Assembly (NCBI GenBank): GCA_023427575.1
Contig: JAEZAY010000177.1
Location: 1-13,941 of the forward strand
DNA from: Bacteroidota bacterium
GTDB lineage: Bacteria; Bacteroidota; Bacteroidia; Chitinophagales; Chitinophagaceae
Reading direction: 5' to 3'
Length of the DNA stretch: 13,941 nucleotides
The notes under the pieces are model-generated. The model searched no databases. It saw nothing but the letters and a program-made list of their open reading frames with translations, and was not told where the DNA came from. Both the position numbers and the translations under genes were made by a program. Position 1 is the stretch's first letter; the number at the start of each line of letters is the position of its first letter. Of this stretch, positions 9,165-13,941 are shown in pieces.

Positions 9165-9211
9165 GCCGCCGCCGGGAATTTTCAGCTTTTGAATAAGCCC
9201 GGCGGCTTTTT
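9165..9211 (+). terminator. Intrinsic terminator ending the polysaccharide utilisation locus
   Basis: A perfect 9-bp GC-rich stem is formed by GCCGCCGGG (9168-9176) and CCCGGCGGC (9198-9206). It is followed immediately by TTTTT (9207-9211). The 21-base loop can form a small inner TTCA/TGAA pairing. It begins 13 bases after the GH92 stop. This separates the glycan locus from the phosphate operon. Confidence 0.87.
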
Positions 9212-9278
9212 ATCCAATTCATACAAAACATAATAATCTCGTAACATACAGCCCGGCGGGAGCCGGAATGAAAGCCCG

Positions 9279-9351
9279 TACTTTTGCATTTTAATTGAAA
9301 GAATTCCATTTTCATATAATTATGTAATGGAATCATTTTTGCATGTTAATT
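9279..9351 (+). promoter_or_regulatory. Candidate pst operon control region: direct repeat flanking an inverted repeat
   Basis: The leader before pstS holds two near-identical 15-mers, TTTTGCATTTTAATT (9282-9296) and TTTTGCATGTTAATT (9337-9351), exactly 55 bp apart. Between them is the perfect inverted repeat ATTCCATT (9303-9310) / AATGGAAT (9326-9333), with an inner CATA/TATG pairing. TACTTTTG at 9279-9286 fits the Bacteroidota -7 element TAnnTTTG, but no matching TTG appears at the expected -33 distance, so the promoter call is weak. Pst operons are normally induced by phosphate starvation through a PhoB-type regulator. No E. coli-style Pho box is recognisable here. Binding by any regulator is inference. 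Confidence 0.4.
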
Positions 9352-9366
9352 CTGTAAATCGATGTA

Positions 9367-10353
9367 ATGGAGTATAGTCGAAGGTCTTTTATTATACTCT
9401 TCCTGTTCATTTGTTTCACCTTCTCTTCCTGTTTTAGACAATACAGAGGCCGGATCAGCATCGACGGCTCCAGTTCGGTGTATCCCATTACTGAGGCGGT
9501 AGCGGAAGAATTTCGCAATAAAAATCCAGATATCCGGATAACGGTAGGGGTTTCCGGAACGGGCGGCGGCTTTAAAAAATTTGCCCGCGGCGAAACCGAT
9601 ATCAGTAATGCATCCCGCCCAATCAGGGGATCCGAAATCGAAGACTGCATTGCCAATGGAGTGCATTTCATTGAAATTCCCGTTGCATATGATGGGCTGG
9701 CGATTGTTGTCAACCCCGGGAATGATTTTGTAGATCACCTGACCATTGAAGAATTAAAAAAAATCTGGGAGCCTGCGGCCCAGGAAAAAATCCGTTCCTG
9801 GAAACAGGTAAGGCCTGAATTTCCCGACCTGCCGCTGCGTTTGTACGGAGCCGGAACATCTTCCGGTACCTACGACTATTTTACCGAAGCGGTTGTTGGA
9901 AAAGCAAAATCCTCCCGTGGCGATTATACGGCCAGCGAGGATGATAATGTATTGGTGCAGGGCGTTTCTTCCGATCCCGGGGGCCTGGGTTTTTTTGGAC
10001 TCGCTTATTATGAAGAAAACAAATCGATGCTGAAATTACTTTCAATTGATGCGGGCAAGGGCCGGATCTTTCCCTCCGATTCCACCGTTAGCGATGGAAC
10101 TTATGCGCCTTTATCAAGGCCTGAATTTATCTATATCAATCTGAATTCGGCATCATCGCCCGTAGTGCAGGATTTTGTGGCGTTTTACATGCAAAACGCT
10201 TCGGTTCTTGTGAAAGAAGTTGGATATGTGCCGCTTCCGGAATCAGTATATGAAATGGCTTATAAACGTTTTCTGAATAAAAAAGAAGGGTCTATGTTTA
10301 CGAACCGCACCACCGTGGGCGCCGATCTTTTAAAACTATTAAGCGAGGACTAA
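9367..10353 (+). CDS. pstS: PstS, phosphate-binding lipoprotein of the Pst ABC transporter
   Basis: This 328-residue periplasmic phosphate-binding protein delivers phosphate to the PstCA channel. The N-terminus is hydrophobic and ends in FSSC, with Cys22 a probable lipidation site (the -3 residue is Phe, a slightly unusual lipobox). The phosphate-site motifs of the PstS family are present: [18 protein letters not shown] (phosphate-binding loop at 34-40), [25 protein letters not shown], which includes the SGTGGGF and D-I-S-N-A-S-R-P segments (63-86), and [12 protein letters not shown] (161-172). The start is set by the ATG at 9367; the ATG just upstream (9362) is followed at once by TAA. It is the first gene of the operon, with the next start only 3 bases after its stop. 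The length is normal for Bacteroidota PstS and nothing is missing. Confidence 0.95.
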   Translation: MEYSRRSFIILFLFICFTFSSCFRQYRGRISIDGSSSVYPITEAVAEEFRNKNPDIRITVGVSGTGGGFKKFARGETDISNASRPIRGSEIEDCIANGVHFIEIPVAYDGLAIVVNPGNDFVDHLTIEELKKIWEPAAQEKIRSWKQVRPEFPDLPLRLYGAGTSSGTYDYFTEAVVGKAKSSRGDYTASEDDNVLVQGVSSDPGGLGFFGLAYYEENKSMLKLLSIDAGKGRIFPSDSTVSDGTYAPLSRPEFIYINLNSASSPVVQDFVAFYMQNASVLVKEVGYVPLPESVYEMAYKRFLNKKEGSMFTNRTTVGADLLKLLSED

Positions 10354-10356
10354 TTG

Positions 10357-11238
10357 ATGAACCGGCACAAGAAAGAAAAGCTGATAGAAACAGTGATGCT
10401 GATGTGCAGCATGGTATCGGTGCTAACCACGGCCGGCATCATTCTGGTACTATCCATTGAAGCTGTAAAATTCTTTTCCGAAGTTTCCGTATTTGATTTT
10501 TTGACCGATACCCAATGGACGCCATTATTTACAGACCAGCACTTTGGCATTCTTCCATTATTGTCGGGAACCTTGCTAACCACCGCGATCGCCATTCTTT
10601 TTGCGGTGCCTGTTGGATTGATGATTGCTGTTTACCTGAATGAATATGCGTCGCGCCGCTTTACGGCCATTGTAAAACCGGTGCTGGAGATCCTCGCTTC
10701 GATCCCTACTGTTGTATATGGCTTTTTTGCGCTTCAGTTTGTAACTCCGTTGCTTCAGAAATTTATTCCCGGTTTGGGTGGCTTTAATGCGTTATCGCCC
10801 GGGTTGGTGATGGGTGTAATGATCATTCCATACATTACCTCGCTAAGTGAAGATGCGCTCCGTGCCGTTCCGGGATCTTTGCGGGAGGCTTCATACGGAA
10901 TGGGTGCTACCCGTTTTCAAACTGCTTTCCGGGTAATGGTTCCGGCAGCGTCTTCGGGCATTATTGTTTCCGTTATTCTGGCGGTTTCAAGAGCTTTGGG
11001 AGAAACCATGATAGTGGCCATTGCGGCCGGGCAGGAGCCCAAGCTGACTTTCAACCCGAAGGAATCGGTGGAAACCATTACAACCTATATAGTTCAGGTT
11101 AGCATGGGCGATGTGCCGCAGGATTCGCTGGAATACAGAACCATTTTTGCCGCCGGCCTTACCTTGTTTTTATTTACCTTTTTGTTGAACAATATCAGTT
11201 TCTGGATTCGTAAAAAATTTCAGAATAAATATGAATAG
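10357..11238 (+). CDS. pstC: PstC, phosphate ABC transporter permease
   Basis: This inner-membrane permease subunit forms the phosphate channel with PstA. It has a short basic N-terminus (MNRHKKEKL) followed by a membrane helix, a periplasmic loop around FLTDTQWTPLFTDQHFGILPLLSGTLL, and about five further helices. The cytoplasmic EAA loop that docks with PstB is [17 protein letters not shown] (169-185), followed by the conserved SRALGETM segment. I choose the ATG at 10357, three bases after the pstS TAA. A TTG at 10354 is in frame and would add one residue, but it directly abuts the stop and is the poorer start. The 3' end overlaps pstA by 8 bases (ATGAATAG), which suggests translational coupling. 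At 293 residues it is a compact but normal PstC. Confidence 0.95.
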   Translation: MNRHKKEKLIETVMLMCSMVSVLTTAGIILVLSIEAVKFFSEVSVFDFLTDTQWTPLFTDQHFGILPLLSGTLLTTAIAILFAVPVGLMIAVYLNEYASRRFTAIVKPVLEILASIPTVVYGFFALQFVTPLLQKFIPGLGGFNALSPGLVMGVMIIPYITSLSEDALRAVPGSLREASYGMGATRFQTAFRVMVPAASSGIIVSVILAVSRALGETMIVAIAAGQEPKLTFNPKESVETITTYIVQVSMGDVPQDSLEYRTIFAAGLTLFLFTFLLNNISFWIRKKFQNKYE

Positions 11239-12097
11239 AAAGACGGACTATAGCGGAGCAAGAATGAAAGACAGGATATTTCAATATGTATCGCTGTTTT
11301 TTACTGTATTTGCTCTTTTGATCCTGTTGGTGTTGCTGGTAGATATTTTTTCCAAAGGCCTGGGTAGAATCAACTGGAGCTTTTTTACCAATCTGCCTTC
11401 ACGCCACGCCGAAAAAGCCGGGATAATGACAGCCCTGGCGGGAATGGTTTCGTTGTTGTTCTTTACGGTGATCGTAGCGCTGCCGATTGGAATTTTGGCT
11501 GGCGTTTACCTGGAGGAGTATGGCAAAAAAAGGAAAATCGCCCATTTTATTGAAATTAATATTTCGAATCTGGCCGGTGTGCCTTCCGTTATCTACGGAA
11601 TCCTGGGGATCACGCTTTTTGTACGCCTGATGGGCCTTGGAAACAGTTTGCTGGCCGGTGCTTTTACGCTGGCATTGCTGATCCTTCCGGTGATCATTGT
11701 ATCTACCCGCGAAGCCATCCGGGCAGTGCCGGGATCGTTGCGGGAAGCGTCTTACGGTATGGGAGCAACGAAATGGCAAACAACCAGCCGGGTGGTGATA
11801 CCTTCTGCCATGGGCGGTATATTAACCGGGATAATTTTATCTGTTTCCAGGGCGGTGGGCGAAACGGCCCCGCTCCTGGTAATTGGCGCGCTGGTGTATG
11901 TTCCATTTATACCGGAAGGTCCAAATGATCAGTTCACCACATTACCAATCCAGATTTTCAACTGGGTTTCAAGGCCGCAGGCAGCATTCATGGTAAATGC
12001 CGCTGCGGGAATTATTGTATTGCTGATCATCACATTTATGCTAAATGCACTGGCAATATATTTCCGGAATAACTGGTATAAAAAAATGAGAACTTAG
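11231..12097 (+). CDS. pstA: PstA, phosphate ABC transporter permease
   Basis: This 288-residue second permease subunit of the Pst transporter has six predicted membrane helices. The first is at about 17-40 ([19 protein letters not shown]). Family motifs include [36 protein letters not shown], the EAA loop [17 protein letters not shown] (164-180), [11 protein letters not shown] and the periplasmic [14 protein letters not shown]. The EAA segment is identical over 17 residues to that of PstC, while the codons differ at many third positions, so the match reflects functional constraint. Its start lies inside the end of pstC, and pstB begins 2 bases after its stop. An alternative in-frame ATG exists at residue 12, but the overlap start is typical of this operon. 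Confidence 0.95.
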   Translation: MNRKTDYSGARMKDRIFQYVSLFFTVFALLILLVLLVDIFSKGLGRINWSFFTNLPSRHAEKAGIMTALAGMVSLLFFTVIVALPIGILAGVYLEEYGKKRKIAHFIEINISNLAGVPSVIYGILGITLFVRLMGLGNSLLAGAFTLALLILPVIIVSTREAIRAVPGSLREASYGMGATKWQTTSRVVIPSAMGGILTGIILSVSRAVGETAPLLVIGALVYVPFIPEGPNDQFTTLPIQIFNWVSRPQAAFMVNAAAGIIVLLIITFMLNALAIYFRNNWYKKMRT

Positions 12098-12099
12098 GT

Positions 12100-12849
12100 A
12101 TGCTTAAACTGGAAACCAGGAACGCGAATTTATGGTATGGACCGAAACATGCATTAAAGGATATTTCCATTGGGATTGATGCCAATACGGTCACCGCTTT
12201 TATCGGGCCCTCGGGTTGCGGAAAGTCAACATTGCTACGTTGTTTCAACCGCATGAACGATTTAATTGAAAGCGCGGTGATCAAGGGTGAGTTCTTGCTC
12301 GACAATAAAGGCATTTATTCGGATATGGATGTGTACGAATTGCGGAAGCGGGTGGGGATGGTGTTTCAAAAACCCAATCCATTTCCGAAATCGATTTATG
12401 AAAATGTGGCCTTCGGACTAAGAATTTTGGGCGAAAATAACAAAGCGGTACTGAATGATAAGGTTGAAAAATCGCTTCGAAATGCGGCCCTATGGGAAGA
12501 AGTAAAAGACAGCCTGCATAAATCTGCCCTTTCACTTTCGGGAGGTCAGCAGCAGCGTTTGTGCATAGCCCGTACTTTAGCGGTGGAGCCTACCGTTGTA
12601 TTGATGGATGAACCGGCCTCCGCACTTGATCCGATTTCAACGGCGAAAATCGAGGATCTGATTTATCAGTTACAAAACGAAATTACAATCGTTATTGTAA
12701 CTCATAACATGCAGCAGGCCGCCAGGATCAGTACAAAAACCGCTTTCTTTTACATGGGTGAACTGATAGAATTTGATGAAACCGACAAGGTGTTTACAAA
12801 TCCCGAAAAAGAAAAAACCCAAAACTACATTACCGGCCGCTTTGGTTAA
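12100..12849 (+). CDS. pstB: PstB, phosphate ABC transporter ATP-binding protein
   Basis: This 249-residue cytoplasmic ATPase powers phosphate uptake through PstCA. All ABC motifs are intact: Walker [10 protein letters not shown] (36-44), the Q-loop region [20 protein letters not shown], signature LSGGQQQRL (146-154), Walker B VVLMDEP with Asp170 and catalytic Glu171, D-loop SALDP, and the switch His202 in VTHNMQQA. The FQKPNPFP segment and the RCFNRMNDL stretch are diagnostic of PstB among ABC ATPases. The reading frame starts 2 bases after the pstA stop, so translation is probably coupled. The length matches the family and there are no oddities. Confidence 0.97.
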   Translation: MLKLETRNANLWYGPKHALKDISIGIDANTVTAFIGPSGCGKSTLLRCFNRMNDLIESAVIKGEFLLDNKGIYSDMDVYELRKRVGMVFQKPNPFPKSIYENVAFGLRILGENNKAVLNDKVEKSLRNAALWEEVKDSLHKSALSLSGGQQQRLCIARTLAVEPTVVLMDEPASALDPISTAKIEDLIYQLQNEITIVIVTHNMQQAARISTKTAFFYMGELIEFDETDKVFTNPEKEKTQNYITGRFG

Positions 12850-12860
12850 AACATTTTAAT

Positions 12861-13541
12861 ATGACACGATTACAGGAAGAATTGAAACTATTGCGGGAAA
12901 GCCTTACGGATATGGCGAACCTGGTAAAACTGCAGCTCCATAAAAGCGTTTATTCTTTACTGGAAGTGGATGAAGACCTTGCCAACGAGGTTTTATACAA
13001 CGAAAAGCGGGTTAACGCGTTTGAACTGAAAAACGACAGTGATTGTGAACGGATCTTCACCCTCCTGAACCCGATGGCCAATGATATGCGATTTGTATTT
13101 TCAACATTAAAGATTAATGCGGACCTTGAACGGATCGGGGATTATGCGGAAGGAATTGCCAAACTGGTTTTGCATGGCCATAAGTCTTTTGATAATGCGC
13201 TTGTCGAAAGAATCAGAGTGAAAGAAATGGCAGATGCGGCCCTGATCATGATGAATGAGGCCACCCGGGCTTATAGCGAAGACGATACCAAACTCGCCCG
13301 TTCAATTTTTGCAAAAGACATGTTGCTGAATGAAATCAATCGCGACGCGTCGTATGCTGCTGAAGATTACATAAAAGCAAACCACGATAAAATTCAGCAG
13401 GCTTTATTACTAATTTCAATCGTTCGCAAACTGGAAAGGGTGGGAGATCATATCACCAATATTGCGGAAGAAATTATCTTTTATAAAGAAGCGAAGGTGT
13501 TGAAACATGTAGATAAACGCGATAAGGGTGCCATGGAATGA
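12861..13541 (+). CDS. phoU: PhoU, phosphate-signalling accessory protein
   Basis: This 226-residue all-helical protein has two related three-helix halves. Each half carries the PhoU metal-site motif: LERIGDYAEGIA (Glu90-Asp94) and LERVGDHITNIAEE (Glu192-Asp196). PhoU restrains phosphate uptake by Pst and, in bacteria with PhoR/PhoB, represses the phosphate regulon when phosphate is plentiful. It starts 11 bases after pstB and is the last gene of the operon. The C-terminal tail (YKEAKVLKHVDKRDKGAME) is charged and a little longer than the core fold needs. No phoR or phoB gene is visible in the window, so the signalling partner must lie elsewhere. A weak GAAAG/CTTTC hairpin overlaps the stop codon but lacks a T-run. 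Confidence 0.95.
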   Translation: MTRLQEELKLLRESLTDMANLVKLQLHKSVYSLLEVDEDLANEVLYNEKRVNAFELKNDSDCERIFTLLNPMANDMRFVFSTLKINADLERIGDYAEGIAKLVLHGHKSFDNALVERIRVKEMADAALIMMNEATRAYSEDDTKLARSIFAKDMLLNEINRDASYAAEDYIKANHDKIQQALLLISIVRKLERVGDHITNIAEEIIFYKEAKVLKHVDKRDKGAME

Positions 13542-13566
13542 AAGATCGCTTTCGATAAACAATGAT

Positions 13567-13606
13567 AATGTGCAAATGTGCCAATGTGCTAATGTGATAA
13601 TATGCC
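13567..13606. repeat. Five tandem copies of an 8-bp unit, consensus AATGTGCN
   Basis: The units read AATGTGCA, AATGTGCC, AATGTGCT, AATGTGAT and AATATGCC, running without gaps. The first three differ only at the eighth base and the last two are degenerate. Octamer arrays of this kind are familiar to me from intergenic spacers of Bacteroidota. Their function is not known to me. The array starts 25 bases after the phoU stop. Confidence 0.85.
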
Positions 13607-13638
13607 CATCAGTAGTGTCCGGGTAAAATGTATTCCCT

Positions 13639-13820
13639 GGGCCTCGGAAGAAATCCGTTAAGAAAATTGAAACGGACGGCGTAAAATAAAAACAGTTGTT
13701 ACCGAAGCCCGGAGATGATTCTTTGCTCGTAAGTCCTACTGGCGCTGTGTTATATTGATTAGCTGTGACTTGTTTTTATTTAGCCGGAAGTTTCAATTTT
13801 TAGGATTTATTCCGGAGCCC
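13639..13820. repeat. Large imperfect inverted repeat (about 50-bp arms, 76-bp centre)
   Basis: The left arm (13639-13694) pairs with the reverse complement of the right arm (13771-13820). My hand alignment gives about 44 identities over the 50 bases of the shorter arm, with two small gaps in it. The longest exact blocks are AAAATTGAAAC (13663-13673) with its complement at 13790-13800, and an almost continuous TAAATAAAAACA block at the inner ends. The 76-base centre (13695-13770) is not obviously self-complementary and has no gene. The structure could be two insertion-sequence ends, a MITE-like element, or a structured RNA. It has no visible transposase. Confidence 0.75.
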
Positions 13821-13832
13821 GATTTTTTTACT

Positions 13833-13857
13833 CCACTTTTTTTCTAAAAAAAAGTGG
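13833..13857. terminator. T/A-rich perfect hairpin, possible bidirectional terminator
   Basis: CCACTTTTTTT (13833-13843) pairs perfectly with AAAAAAAGTGG (13847-13857) around a 3-base loop. The symmetric T- and A-runs resemble the bidirectional terminators seen in compact intergenic regions. On the + strand no T-run follows the stem, so it is not a classical terminator for pst. Termination function is inference. Confidence 0.45.
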
Positions 13858-13941
13858 AAGGGGTCATTTGTAATGGCTGCTCGTAACCTACTGTTGATAC
13901 AGGTTTCAAATAAATTGAAAATTATTACCCGGCCAGTAATG

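Larger units (their letters stand above)
13542..13941. other. Gene-free, repeat-rich intergenic region
   Basis: No convincing coding frame is seen on either strand in these 400 bases. The region carries a short tandem array, a long imperfect inverted repeat, and a T/A-rich hairpin, each listed separately. The base composition and the concentration of repeats suggest a mobile-element remnant or a non-autonomous element. It also lies where the pst operon transcript must end. Confidence 0.7.

Noticed and set aside
9250..9262. GC-rich palindrome CCCGGCGGG in the pst leader as a second terminator
   Set aside because: It is too short to form a stable stem with a loop and has no T-run. It resembles a partial copy of the terminator arm upstream.
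10354..10359. TTG at 10354 as the pstC start
   Set aside because: It touches the pstS stop codon and adds a single residue. The ATG at 10357 is the more natural start.
13540..13553. GAAAG/CTTTC hairpin at the phoU stop as the operon terminator
   Set aside because: The stem is only 5 bp and is followed by GATAAAC, with no T-run.
13542..13941. CRISPR array or tRNA/rRNA in the repeat-rich end
   Set aside because: The repeats are 8-bp contiguous units or a single palindrome, not evenly spaced 25-40-bp repeats with spacers. No cloverleaf or rRNA signature is seen.

Overview
The window reads as a chromosomal segment from a member of the Bacteroidota, plausibly a soil or sediment Chitinophagaceae-like or Sphingobacteriia-like bacterium. 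The evidence is a SusC/SusD pair, large secreted glycosidases with signal peptides, start codons without clear Shine-Dalgarno sequences, and an 8-bp AATGTGCN intergenic tandem repeat of a kind I associate with Bacteroidota genomes. The genus cannot be read from the sequence. All convincing genes lie on the + strand.

Region 1 (1-9211) is the downstream part of a polysaccharide utilisation locus. It holds the 3' end of a SusC-type TonB-dependent receptor, a complete SusD-type glycan-binding lipoprotein, and an intrinsic terminator. Then come a 1509-residue secreted protein and a GH92 alpha-mannosidase, closed by a second strong terminator. The 1509-residue protein joins a complete GtaA/DUF4965-type 'glutaminase-family' module to an unrelated glycosidase-like module, with no stop or obvious linker between them. 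The GH92 enzyme has its catalytic residues, and also the His-Glu pair linked to alpha-1,2-mannoside recognition, at the spacing recalled for the characterised enzyme BT3990. A mannose-capped glycan (for example N-glycan or mannan side chains) is therefore the likely substrate. SusC/D would capture oligosaccharides at the outer membrane and the two secreted enzymes would trim them.

Region 2 (9212-13541) is an independent high-affinity phosphate uptake operon in the order pstS-pstC-pstA-pstB-phoU. The genes are tightly packed: pstC and pstA overlap by 8 bases and the other gaps are 2-11 bases. A 155-base AT-rich leader before pstS carries a direct repeat (TTTTGCATnTTAATT, 55 bp apart) flanking an 8-bp inverted repeat, a candidate control region. 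No phoB/phoR genes are in the window.

Region 3 (13542-13941) has no recognisable gene and is repeat-rich. It contains five 8-bp tandem units, a roughly 180-bp imperfect inverted repeat with ~50-bp arms, a strong T/A-rich hairpin, and possible short terminal inverted repeats bounding about 320 bp. It looks like a non-autonomous mobile element or the remains of an insertion sequence.

The most interesting items are the two-enzyme fusion protein and the palindromic repeat element at the right edge. The rest is a well-formed but familiar PUL and pst operon.
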